Program-made: the position numbers and the translations under genes
Shown here: positions 1 to 8,168 of the stretch, in pieces
Layout: each line of letters begins with the position of its first letter
How positions within the stretch are numbered: the stretch's first letter is position 1
The notes under the pieces: model-generated
Seen by the model: only the letters and a program-made list of their open reading frames with translations
Databases searched by the model: none
What the model was told of the DNA's origin: nothing
Assembly (NCBI RefSeq): GCF_018476525.1
Contig: NZ_JAHCST010000024.1
Location: 42,906-106,905 of the forward strand
Length of the DNA: 64,000 nucleotides
Reading direction: 5' to 3'
Source: Acrocarpospora catenulata
Lineage (GTDB): Bacteria; Actinomycetota; Actinomycetes; Streptosporangiales; Streptosporangiaceae

Positions 1-746
1 GCCTCCCCGACCTGCACCTCCTGCTCCAACCGATTCAAGCCAGGCAAAACCACCTCGCCCGGCTCAAACCACCGCTCCGCCCAGTACGCCCGGGCGGCCG
101 GCAGCCTCTCCCCCACCCTGGCTTCCTCGACCTCGGGCGCCTCCACCGGTCCGAGCGGCGCCAACCCCGGCTCCCCGCCCTCAACCTCCGCCCGGTAGAA
201 GGCCGCGAGATCCTCGACGAACACGTCCGTGGACTGACCGTCGAAGACCAGGTGGTGAGCGACCACCAACAACCGCCCGTCCCCGAACAGACTGAACCGG
301 GCCAGCGGCCCCGCAGCCAAGTCGAACGGCCGCCGAACCTCCTGGCGCGAATCGGACGCAGACTCGGGAAAGGCAACGGGCGCCCCCGGGGCCGGGCCAA
401 ACAGCCGCGGAACATCCTGGGGTGAATCGGACTCGGGAAAGGCGACGGGCGACCCCGCAGCCGGGCCGAACGGCCGCCGAACCTCCTGGTGTGGATCGGT
501 CGTGGGTTCGGAGAGCGGGATGGGCGGGCCTTCGGTCAGGTGGGGAAGGCCGTCCGCTATCTGGATGGCGGTGCGGAGGATGGGGTGGCGGGCGACCAGG
601 CGGGCGCAGGCCCTGCGTAGCGCCGGGACGTCCAGGGGGCCCGTGAATCGCAGGCCGAACGGCATGTGGTGGGTTGTCCCGGCGGTGCCGAGTTGCTCGT
701 TGAACCAGATGCCACTCTGCGGGATCGAGATCCGAACGCATGCCAT
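1..746 (-). CDS. NRPS condensation-domain protein, cut by the window edge
   Basis: Condensation (C) domain of a non-ribosomal peptide synthetase, which forms the peptide bond between carrier-bound substrates. The frame opens at ATG 746 and reads to base 1 without a stop, so about 248 N-terminal residues are present. IPQSGIWFNEQ near residue 8 resembles the start of a C domain, and the catalytic HHxxxDG motif is present as HHLVFDG at about residue 164. Between them lies a Pro/Ala/Gly-rich loop made of tandem 69-75 bp units (323-500) that is foreign to the fold. The gene is divergent from the A-T-C synthetase at 877. Whether more domains follow is outside the window. Confidence 0.8.
   Translation of the reverse strand, partial: MACVRISIPQSGIWFNEQLGTAGTTHHMPFGLRFTGPLDVPALRRACARLVARHPILRTAIQIADGLPHLTEGPPIPLSEPTTDPHQEVRRPFGPAAGSPVAFPESDSPQDVPRLFGPAPGAPVAFPESASDSRQEVRRPFDLAAGPLARFSLFGDGRLLVVAHHLVFDGQSTDVFVEDLAAFYRAEVEGGEPGLAPLGPVEAPEVEEARVGERLPAARAYWAERWFEPGEVVLPGLNRLEQEVQVGE
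323..500. repeat. Tandem 75/69-bp in-frame repeat inside the C domain
   Basis: Two full units (323-397, 75 bp; 398-466, 69 bp) and a partial third (467 to about 500). Each begins CRAACRGCCGCSGAAC and continues through CCTGG and CGGGAAAGGC. Unit lengths are multiples of three, so the frame is kept. The encoded unit reads roughly FGPAxGxPVAFPESxS followed by a charged tail (QEVRR/QDVPR). It lies just before the HHxxxDG motif. Confidence 0.75.
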
Positions 747-876
747 TGAACCGTCCCAACGATCGCCTGTTTCGTGAGTATGCCTAGAAATTGCAGCGAT
801 TTGCTAGATACTTGTGGTGATTCGTTCAGAATGGTTTACTCCGATCGATCATTCGCGGCTGCGGAAGAGGCAGGCC

Positions 877-3800
877 ATGACCGTCACCCTCCCCGGGCTG
901 CTCCAGGCGAGAGCACGCGAGCAACCCGCACGACCGGCTCTGATCTGCGACAACGGCACCAGCCTGAGCTTCGCGGAGTGGGACGCGGGGGCCGACGCGA
1001 CCGCGCGGGACCTGCTCGCGCGCGGGCTCGCCACCGGCGACCGGGTCGGCCTGCTCTTCGGTAACGACCGCTGGCCCGACTACGCGGTGACCTTCCTGGG
1101 CGTACTCCGCGCGGGCGGGGTCGCCGTACCCCTCCCGGCCCGCCAGTCGGAAGCCACCCGGCAACTGATGGCGGAGGACTGCGGAGCCCGCTGGATCCTC
1201 GACGAACCGATCGGTCCCGGCCCAGCCACCAGCCGGCCAAACCCACTCTTGAACCTGACCTCCGACCGGCCCTGGCGGCTAACCCCACCATCGAGCCCCG
1301 TTGAAGCCGGTGGCGAGACCGGTGCCGCCCAGGTCTCAGAGCGCTCCTGGCGGCCAACCCCACCATCGAGCCTCGTTGAAGCACCGGACTCGTCCGTGAG
1401 CTTCGCCGAACCTGTCATCGATCCGGACGGGCTCGCGCAGATTCTCTACACGTCGGGGACGACCGGACGGCCGAAAGGGGTGGCCGCCAGCCACGCCAAC
1501 CTGGCTTACGGGCATCGGCCGCATCCCGCGTACCGGATGTTGTCGCACTCCGAGCACTTCCTGCACGCGTTTCCGATTGGGACCAACGCGGGGCAGATGA
1601 TGCTGGTCAATGCGTTGGTGGCGCATCCGTGCGCGTTGGTGATGGCGGCGTTCGACGCCGAGCGGTGCTGCGCGCTCATCGAGGAGCATCGGGTGGGGAC
1701 CGTTTTCGTGGTGCCATCGATGGCGGCGAACCTGCTCGATTCGGGGGTCTGGCGGCGGCACGATCTGTCGTCGGTGCTGCTGCTCAGTTCCTCGGCGGAC
1801 GCGTTGCCTCCGCGCGTGGCCGCCGCGCTGCCGGAGGCGTTTCCCAAGGCCACGATCGTGAACTACTACACCTCCACGGAGGCCGTGCCCGCCCAGACCA
1901 CCATGATCGTCAATCCCGCGCGTCCGCACTCGGTCGGGCGGGCCACCGAGGCCGGGGGTCTGCTGATCACGGATGAGGACGGCTCGCCGGTCGCGCCCGG
2001 TGAGGTCGGCGAGGTGTGGTTGCGGGCGCCCGCCGCCCAGCGCGCCTACTACGGTGACGCCCAGGCCGACGCCCAGGCCAGCGCGCGGGTGTTCCGGCGC
2101 GGCTGGACCCGGATGGGTGACCTCGGCTACCTGGACCGCGACGGCTACCTCTACCTGGTCGGCCGCGACTCCGACGTGATCAAGTCCGGCGGCCTCAAGA
2201 TCTCCACGCTCCAGATCGAAACCGCCCTCGCCGAACACCCGTCCGTCGCCGACGCCGCCGTGCTGGGCGTGCCCCACCCCGTCATGGGCTCGATGGTCGC
2301 GGCGGCCATCGTCCCGCGCCGGGATCGCCCGCCGTCCATCGACGAACTCCGTGTCTTCCTGTCGGAACGCGTCGCCCGCAACGAGGTCCCCACCCGGTAC
2401 GCCTTCGTGGACCAACTCCCCCGCAACGAACTGGGCAAGGTAGTCAAAGGGGAACTCCGCGACCTGTTCACGACCGCTCGCCGAGAGGCCGGGGCCGCAC
2501 TGGAGACCGCAGAGCAGCAGTCCCTGGCCCGGCTGTGGAGCGCCGTACTCGGGGTGCCGGTGAACAGCAGGGACGACGATTTCTTCGCACTGGGCGGCGA
2601 CTCGCTCAAAGCCAGCCAGCTGGCCACCCGCGCCGGGGAGGAGTTCGGTGTCGAACTCCCGGGAACCCTGGCCTTCGACCATCCCATCCTGGAACGCCAG
2701 GCCACCGAACTCCACAACGCAACGGCCCGACATTTCACGAAAAATCCGGATGTGGTGGAGCCGGGGTTGCTTGGTGGGGTCCAGGAGCATTGGTGGCGGT
2801 GGATGCACGCCACGCCGGAGACCCGGCACATGCCCCCGGTCCATGTCGCCGTACACGTCGAGACCGGGCTCGACGCCGACCTGCTGACCAGGTGCCTGAC
2901 CGAGCTGGTGAACCGCCACGAAGCCCTGCGCACGGTCTTCCACGACGGCCGCGCCGTCATCCACCCCACCGGCGAGATCCGGCTCAGCGTCCACGAGGCG
3001 CCCAACCGGGACGAGGCAGGCGCACTGGCCGCCGACCTCGTCCGCACCCCCTTCGACATCACCCGGGGGCCGCTACTCCGCGCCGCTCTGATCCGCCTGC
3101 TTCCCGGCGGCAGAGACGAGGCAGCGGAGCGCGCCGCCGGTGCGGGCCTTTACCGGGATTGCGGCCCCACCGGCGGCGCGGGGGGCGCTGGAAGCCCCGG
3201 GAGCGTAGGCCCAGCGAGGCAATCGGGAAGCCCGAACGCAGGGAGCACGGGAGTTCCACCGGCGATCCTCGTGCTGGCCGCTCATCACATGGTCTTCGAC
3301 GGGTGGTCGGCGGGGGTGCTGCTGCGGGAGCTCGGCGTCCTCTACTCCGCGTTCGGCCACGGCGCGCCTTCGCCGCTGCGCCCGGCCACCCAGTACGCCG
3401 ACTTCGTCGCCTTCGAGCGCCGGGAATGGTCCCGTACCCGATCCCATTGGACGGCCACCCTCGCGGACGCGCCTCAAGTGCTCCCCCACTTCCCGGGCCG
3501 CGCCCCCGACGTACGCCTCTGCGCCGCGGAATCCCACGAGTTCGAGGTTCCCGGCGACGCCGTAGGGAAGAGAGCGAGGGCCACAGGCTCCACAACGGCA
3601 ATGGTGTTGGCGGCGGCCTGGGCGCAGACCCTGGGGGAATGGTCAGGGTCACCGGAGGTGGTGCTGGCCAGTCCCGTCACCGGACGTACCCGCCCGGAGT
3701 TCGAGAGCACGATCGGCTGCCTGTTCCGGTGGAACCTGCTCCGGGTCAGGACGGACGGGGACGTGCTGGCCCAGGTCCGGAACGCCACTCTGACCGCCAA

Positions 3801-4107
3801 CGACCACCAGTTCCACAACTTCGCCCGGCTACACGAACTGGTCCCCTACCCGGCGTACGTGCGCTTCGAGAGCTGGGGCCACCCGGCCCGCCTGCCGGGC
3901 CTGCCGTCCACCGAGTTCCCGATCCCGGCGGGCCCCATCATGGAATGGCCGCTGGCCCCGGACGACCCGGACACCCATCCACCCGAACTCCTGGTCCGGG
4001 AGGCCCCGGACGGCTCCCTCACCGGATCGGTGATCTTCAACCGCCACGCCTACCGCCGCGCGGACATGGCCGAGCTGGCACGGACGTTCACGGCCATGCT
4101 CAGCTAG
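877..4107 (+). CDS. NRPS protein with adenylation, carrier and condensation domains (A-T-C)
   Basis: About 1076 residues. The adenylation domain (residues 1 to about 530) has core motif A3 as LYTSGTTGRPKG near residue 190, GDLGYLDRDGYLYLVGRDSD (A7/A8) and a C-terminal NELGKVVKGEL (A10-like). It is acyl-CoA-ligase-like; I cannot predict its substrate. The carrier domain has GGDSLKAS with the phosphopantetheine Ser at 576. A C domain follows with HHMVFDG at residue 803. ATG 877 is chosen over upstream starts because of GGAAGAGG before it and because MTVTLPGLL begins like an A domain. The order A-T-C implies transfer to a downstream partner, possibly the divergent C protein. Low-complexity insertions interrupt both A (129-170) and C (about 745-797). 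The 3' end overlaps the convergent permease gene by 8 nt. Confidence 0.85.
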   Translation: MTVTLPGLLQARAREQPARPALICDNGTSLSFAEWDAGADATARDLLARGLATGDRVGLLFGNDRWPDYAVTFLGVLRAGGVAVPLPARQSEATRQLMAEDCGARWILDEPIGPGPATSRPNPLLNLTSDRPWRLTPPSSPVEAGGETGAAQVSERSWRPTPPSSLVEAPDSSVSFAEPVIDPDGLAQILYTSGTTGRPKGVAASHANLAYGHRPHPAYRMLSHSEHFLHAFPIGTNAGQMMLVNALVAHPCALVMAAFDAERCCALIEEHRVGTVFVVPSMAANLLDSGVWRRHDLSSVLLLSSSADALPPRVAAALPEAFPKATIVNYYTSTEAVPAQTTMIVNPARPHSVGRATEAGGLLITDEDGSPVAPGEVGEVWLRAPAAQRAYYGDAQADAQASARVFRRGWTRMGDLGYLDRDGYLYLVGRDSDVIKSGGLKISTLQIETALAEHPSVADAAVLGVPHPVMGSMVAAAIVPRRDRPPSIDELRVFLSERVARNEVPTRYAFVDQLPRNELGKVVKGELRDLFTTARREAGAALETAEQQSLARLWSAVLGVPVNSRDDDFFALGGDSLKASQLATRAGEEFGVELPGTLAFDHPILERQATELHNATARHFTKNPDVVEPGLLGGVQEHWWRWMHATPETRHMPPVHVAVHVETGLDADLLTRCLTELVNRHEALRTVFHDGRAVIHPTGEIRLSVHEAPNRDEAGALAADLVRTPFDITRGPLLRAALIRLLPGGRDEAAERAAGAGLYRDCGPTGGAGGAGSPGSVGPARQSGSPNAGSTGVPPAILVLAAHHMVFDGWSAGVLLRELGVLYSAFGHGAPSPLRPATQYADFVAFERREWSRTRSHWTATLADAPQVLPHFPGRAPDVRLCAAESHEFEVPGDAVGKRARATGSTTAMVLAAAWAQTLGEWSGSPEVVLASPVTGRTRPEFESTIGCLFRWNLLRVRTDGDVLAQVRNATLTANDHQFHNFARLHELVPYPAYVRFESWGHPARLPGLPSTEFPIPAGPIMEWPLAPDDPDTHPPELLVREAPDGSLTGSVIFNRHAYRRADMAELARTFTAMLS
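1261..1387. repeat. Degenerate in-frame repeat pair inside the A domain
   Basis: Two copies (about 1261-1310 and 1336-1387) share CCTGGCGGCYAACCCCACC followed by ATCGAGCC and GTTGAAGC, and encode WRLTPPSSPVEA and WRPTPPSSLVEA. A weaker match lies at about 1228-1256. They form a loop insertion before the A3 motif that core A domains lack. Confidence 0.65.
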
Positions 4108-4879
4108 CCAGCAGCCACGCCCACCGCCGCCGCGCCCAGACCAGGAACAGAGCCCCGAACACGATCAGATAGGCCGCGTTCAGCAGGAGCCCCGGAGCCA
4201 GGCGGCCCAGCGCGAGCCCGCGCACCAGCTCGATCGCGTGATACAGCGGCAGCGTCTCCACCAGCACCCGGATCACCGGCGGATAGACGGTCACCGGATA
4301 GAAGGTGGTGGCGAACAGGAACATCGGCAACATCACCAGTTGCACGTACTGGAAGTCGTGCCAGCCCCGCATGTACCCGGTGGCGGCGAGCGAGGCGGCG
4401 CCGAAGGCGAAACCGATGAGCAGCCCGGCGGGCACGGCGAGCAGGATCCAAGGCGACTGCACGAGCCCGAAGGCGGCGATCACCACCAGGAAGCCCGCCC
4501 CCGTGATCAGCCCCCGCAGCATGCCCCAGAGCACCTCGCCGGCGACCACCCCGCCGACCGTCATGGGCGTGACGATCAGCGAGTGGTAGAACCGGTCGAA
4601 GGCCAGCTTGGCGTACGCGCTCTGCCCGGTCTCCTCCAGCGCGCTGTTCATCACCGCCGTGGCCAGCAGCGCGGGCGCGATGTAGGCCGCGTACGGCACC
4701 TCCACGCCCGGCACCTGCCCGACCAGACCACCGATGCCCACCCCGATGGCCAGCAGATAGAGCACCGGCTCGAAGACCGAGAACAGCGCCATCGTCCACG
4801 GGCTGCCGCCCTTGTGCACCCAGAGGTTCCGCACCACCAGCAGATGCGCGCCCCCGGCTCGCGGAAGAGTGGGAGTCAT
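4100..4879 (-). CDS. ABC-2 type transporter permease (second subunit)
   Basis: Integral membrane protein of 259 residues, DrrB/ABC-2 class, with about six hydrophobic segments and the paired-helix pattern of ABC-2 exporters. Start ATG 4879 overlaps the stop of the preceding permease gene in ATGA, so translation is probably coupled. An in-frame upstream start would run about 125 bp into that gene and is rejected. With the other permease and the ATPase at 5634 it makes a heterodimeric exporter. It is the last gene of the leftward operon, and its stop overlaps the end of the convergent NRPS gene. Confidence 0.85.
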   Translation of the reverse strand: MTPTLPRAGGAHLLVVRNLWVHKGGSPWTMALFSVFEPVLYLLAIGVGIGGLVGQVPGVEVPYAAYIAPALLATAVMNSALEETGQSAYAKLAFDRFYHSLIVTPMTVGGVVAGEVLWGMLRGLITGAGFLVVIAAFGLVQSPWILLAVPAGLLIGFAFGAASLAATGYMRGWHDFQYVQLVMLPMFLFATTFYPVTVYPPVIRVLVETLPLYHAIELVRGLALGRLAPGLLLNAAYLIVFGALFLVWARRRWAWLLAS

Positions 4880-5628
4880 GTGTGCAGACACCTCCGGAAG
4901 GTGACCCGTCCGGCCAGCACCCCCGCGACCACCAGACCGGCCAGATAGCCCAAATGCAGCAGGCTCGGCCCCAGCGCCGCCGTGCCGAGGGCGAGAGTCC
5001 GGCACAGGTCGACGCCGTGCCAGAGCGGCATCACCTGCACCACCGCGCGGATCGGCCCGGGTAACTGGGCGACGGAGAAGAACGTGCCGGAGAACAGGTA
5101 GAGCGGCATCATGCCGAATCGGAAGACGGTGTTGAGCTGGGGAATGTCCCGGACGGTCACCGCCCAGGCCGCCAGCGGCGCGGCGAGGGCCAGGCCGGTC
5201 AGGGTGGCGGCCCCCACGACCGCCACCGCGACACCGGGCCCGGAGACCAGCCCGAACAGCGCCATCACCAGCACGAAGGCCGCCGCCGACAGCGCCAGCC
5301 GCAGCGTGATGAAGAGCAGATGGCCGCCGAAGATCTCTCCGGGCTCCAGCGGCGTCGCGGCGGCGGTCGGATAGATCCGCTCCCGCCGCGACGCGCTGGT
5401 CACCGCGAACCCCCCGTCCACGAAGGCGTTCTGGAACGCCGCCGCGGCCAGCAGCCCGGGCGCGAAGAACTCCAGGTAGGAAACCCCGTCCACGCTCCCG
5501 CGCACCAGGGCCCCCAGCCCGGCCCCGATGGCCAGCAGGAAGAGCAGCGGGTTGGCCACGCTGATGACGATCGTCCCCCGCCAGGTCCGGCGATACCGGT
5601 AGAGCCAGTAGTGCAACGCCCGGAACAT
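4876..5628 (-). CDS. ABC-2 type transporter permease (first subunit)
   Basis: 250-residue integral membrane protein with a short basic N-terminus (FRALHYWLYRYRRTWRGT) and about six membrane segments, typical of ABC-2 permeases of the drug/antibiotic export class. It starts 5 nt after the ATPase stop and overlaps the next permease by 4 nt. Substrate is unknown; it could belong functionally to the NRPS locus next door or to the sugar operon in which it is embedded. Confidence 0.85.
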   Translation of the reverse strand: MFRALHYWLYRYRRTWRGTIVISVANPLLFLLAIGAGLGALVRGSVDGVSYLEFFAPGLLAAAAFQNAFVDGGFAVTSASRRERIYPTAAATPLEPGEIFGGHLLFITLRLALSAAAFVLVMALFGLVSGPGVAVAVVGAATLTGLALAAPLAAWAVTVRDIPQLNTVFRFGMMPLYLFSGTFFSVAQLPGPIRAVVQVMPLWHGVDLCRTLALGTAALGPSLLHLGYLAGLVVAGVLAGRVTFRRCLHT

Positions 5629-5633
5629 GGTGA

Positions 5634-6599
5634 TCAGTCCGTCAGCGAACGGCCGGTGAGGCGGAGGAACACATCCTCCAGGGTGGCTCGCCGGACCAGC
5701 GCCGTGATCGGCTGCACCCCGGCCGCGGTGGCCCGGGCCAGCGCCGTCTCCCCGTCCTCGGCGTACCAGAGCAGCCGGTCGGGCAGCACCTCCAGCCGCT
5801 CCGGCTCGGGCAGGCCGTCCCTGCCCAGTTTGACGGCCACCTGCTCGTGCTCGCCCGGTGGGAAGCGCAGTTCCAGGACCTCCCGGGTGATGTGGCGTTC
5901 GATCAGTTCGCGCGGGGAGCCCTCGTCGGCGATCAGACCCTTGTCCATGATGACCAGCCGGTCGCAGAGCTGTTCGGCCTCGTCCATGTAGTGGGTGGTG
6001 AGGATCAGGGTCACCCCGTCCTGTTTCAGGCGGAAGAGCCGGTCCCAGAGGACGTGCCGGGCCTGCGGGTCCAGGCCGGTGGTCGGCTCGTCCAGGAGCA
6101 GGATCTCCGGGTCGTTGATGAGGGCGCGGGCGATGGTGAGGCGGCGGCGCATGCCGCCGGACAGGTGCTCCACCCGCTCGTCGGCCTTCTCGGTGAGGCG
6201 GGCGAACTCCAGCAGTTCCCCCGCCCGCTCCCGGACCGCCTTGCGGGACAGGCCGAAGTACCGTCCGTACACCAGCAGGTTCTCCCGCACGGTGAGGTGC
6301 ACGTCGAGCGAGTCGTCCTGCGGCACCACGCCGAGGCGGGCCCGGACCCGGCGGCCGTGCGCCGCCGGATCCAGGCCGAGGATGCGCAGCGTCCCGGCGG
6401 TGGGCGCGGAGACACCGCCGAGCATGCGCATGGTGGAGGACTTTCCGGCCCCGTTCGGGCCGAGGAAGCCGAACGCCTCGCCCCGCTCGACCCGCAGGCC
6501 GATGCCGGCCACGGCGCGGAAGGGCGTGCCCCCACGGTCCCGGGCGGGGTAGGTCTTCTCCAGCCCGGCGGCTTCGATGACCGCGTTCAGGACAACCAC
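5634..6599 (-). CDS. ABC exporter ATP-binding protein, DrrA/CcmA class
   Basis: About 321 residues. Walker A GPNGAGKSS, signature LSGGMRRRL, Walker B ILLLDEPTTGLD and switch TTHYMDEAEQL are all present, followed by a C-terminal extension as in DrrA-type ATPases. The only sensible start is GTG 6599 (VVLNAVIEAAGLEKTY), which lies 13 nt inside the 3' end of the alpha-glucosidase gene, so the two are probably translationally coupled. It powers the two ABC-2 permeases downstream. Confidence 0.88.
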   Translation of the reverse strand: MVVLNAVIEAAGLEKTYPARDRGGTPFRAVAGIGLRVERGEAFGFLGPNGAGKSSTMRMLGGVSAPTAGTLRILGLDPAAHGRRVRARLGVVPQDDSLDVHLTVRENLLVYGRYFGLSRKAVRERAGELLEFARLTEKADERVEHLSGGMRRRLTIARALINDPEILLLDEPTTGLDPQARHVLWDRLFRLKQDGVTLILTTHYMDEAEQLCDRLVIMDKGLIADEGSPRELIERHITREVLELRFPPGEHEQVAVKLGRDGLPEPERLEVLPDRLLWYAEDGETALARATAAGVQPITALVRRATLEDVFLRLTGRSLTD

Positions 6600-8122
6600 A
6601 CCGCCGTGTCGGCGGGCAGGTCCTCGCCCTCCAGCGGCCCGCTGGCCAGCAGCACGCTCTGGTGCGGCGGGAGCGGTGCCGGGTCGGGGCCGAGGTTGAC
6701 CACGCAGGTCAGGCCGGACTCGCGGGTGAACGCGAGCACCCCGGGACCGGATTCCAGCCAGGTCATCGTGCCGTCGCCGAGCCGCTCGCGCCGGATGGCC
6801 AGGGCGTTTTTGTAGAGGGTGAGCATCGAGCCGAGATCCTGGGACTGGGCCTCGACGGTGAGCTTGTTCCACGCCTCCGGCTGCGGCAGCCAGGTGCCGC
6901 CGGAGCCGAAGCCGAACGGGGACGCCTCGCCCGACCAGGGCAGCGGCACGCGGCAGCCGTCCCGGCCGGGAATGGTGAAGCCGGAGCGCTGCCAGATCGG
7001 GTCCTGCCGCTGTTCGCCGGGGATGTCGTCGACCTCGGGCAGGCCCAGTTCCTCGCCCTGGTAGATGTAGACGCTGCCGGGCAGCGCCATGGCCAGCAGG
7101 GCGGCGGCCCGGGAGCGCCGGTAGCCGAGCTCCAGGTCGGACGGCACGCCGTCGCGCCGGGCGCCGTGGTCCCAGGAGGTGTCCTCGCGGCCGTACCGGG
7201 TGACCACCCGGGCCACGTCGTGGTTGGAGAGCACCCAGGTGGGCGGGGCGCCCAGCGGGATGTGCGTGGCCAGCGTCTCGGTGATCGAGCGGCGGAGCGC
7301 GGCCGCGTCCCACGGGCAGGCCAGGAAGTCGAAGTTGAAGGCGGTCTGCATCTCGTCGGGGCGCAGGTACCGGGCGAACCGTTCCTGGTCGGGGAACCAG
7401 ACCTCGCCGATGAAGATCCGGTCGGTGTACTCCTCGTCGGCCAGCCGCCGCCAGCCCCGGTAGATGTCGTGGACCTCCGGCTGGTCGGTGTAGCCGTCGG
7501 GGTCGCCACCCTCGAAGTCCTTGACCAGGACGGCCGCCGAGTCGATGCGGATGCCGTCCACGCCCCGGTCGAACCAGAACCGGAGCACGTCGTGGAACTC
7601 CTGGTGGACCTCCGGGTTGGTCCAGTTGAAGTCCGGCTGCTCCGGGGCGAACAGGTGCAGGTACCACTGGCCGTCGGGGACCTGGGTCCAGGCGGGGCCG
7701 CCGAAGATGGACTTCCAGTCGCCGGGCTGGTCGCGGAACCAGAACCGGGCCCGTTCCGGCGAACCTGGCCCGGCCGCCAGCGCCTCCTGGAACCACGCGC
7801 TCCGGTCCGAGCTGTGGTTGGGGACCACGTCGATGATGACCCTGATGTTCAGCGCGTGCGCCTCCGCGATGAACTTCTCCGCCTCATCCAGGGTGCCGAA
7901 GGACGGTTCGATGTCGCGGTAGTCGGCGACGTCGTAGCCGCCGTCCGCCATCGGGGAGGGGTACCAGGGGGTGAGCCAGACGGCGTTGACACCGAGGTCG
8001 GCGAGATACGGCAGGCGACTCCGCAGGCCGGCGAGGTCGCCGATTCCGTCGCCGTTGCCGTCGGCGAAGCTGCGCGGGTAGACCTGGTAAATCGCGGCCC
8101 CCCGCCACCACGTTTCGGGCAT
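6587..8122 (-). CDS. GH13 alpha-glucosidase (oligo-alpha-glucosidase type)
   Basis: 511-residue intracellular enzyme (no signal peptide) that hydrolyses alpha-glucosidic bonds of imported oligosaccharides. The GH13 regions are visible: DVVPNHSS (region I), GIRIDSAA with nucleophile Asp194 (II), IGEVW with acid/base Glu240 (III) and LSNHDVARV with Asp302 (IV). The start MPETWWRGAAIYQVYPRSF is the family N-terminus. It follows the two sugar permease genes by 46 nt, which fits the import-then-hydrolyse logic of maltose/isomaltose/nigerose operons. Exact linkage preference cannot be read from sequence. Confidence 0.9.
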   Translation of the reverse strand: MPETWWRGAAIYQVYPRSFADGNGDGIGDLAGLRSRLPYLADLGVNAVWLTPWYPSPMADGGYDVADYRDIEPSFGTLDEAEKFIAEAHALNIRVIIDVVPNHSSDRSAWFQEALAAGPGSPERARFWFRDQPGDWKSIFGGPAWTQVPDGQWYLHLFAPEQPDFNWTNPEVHQEFHDVLRFWFDRGVDGIRIDSAAVLVKDFEGGDPDGYTDQPEVHDIYRGWRRLADEEYTDRIFIGEVWFPDQERFARYLRPDEMQTAFNFDFLACPWDAAALRRSITETLATHIPLGAPPTWVLSNHDVARVVTRYGREDTSWDHGARRDGVPSDLELGYRRSRAAALLAMALPGSVYIYQGEELGLPEVDDIPGEQRQDPIWQRSGFTIPGRDGCRVPLPWSGEASPFGFGSGGTWLPQPEAWNKLTVEAQSQDLGSMLTLYKNALAIRRERLGDGTMTWLESGPGVLAFTRESGLTCVVNLGPDPAPLPPHQSVLLASGPLEGEDLPADTAVWLS

Positions 8123-8168
8123 GCTGGATACAACTCCTTAAACGGTTGAAGGTGCGGTCGGCGCGGGT

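Noticed and set aside
6600..7796. Upstream in-frame extension of the DrrA-type ATPase
   Set aside because: It reads through the alpha-glucosidase gene in another frame with Arg/Pro-rich nonsense; the ATPase fold starts at GTG 6599.
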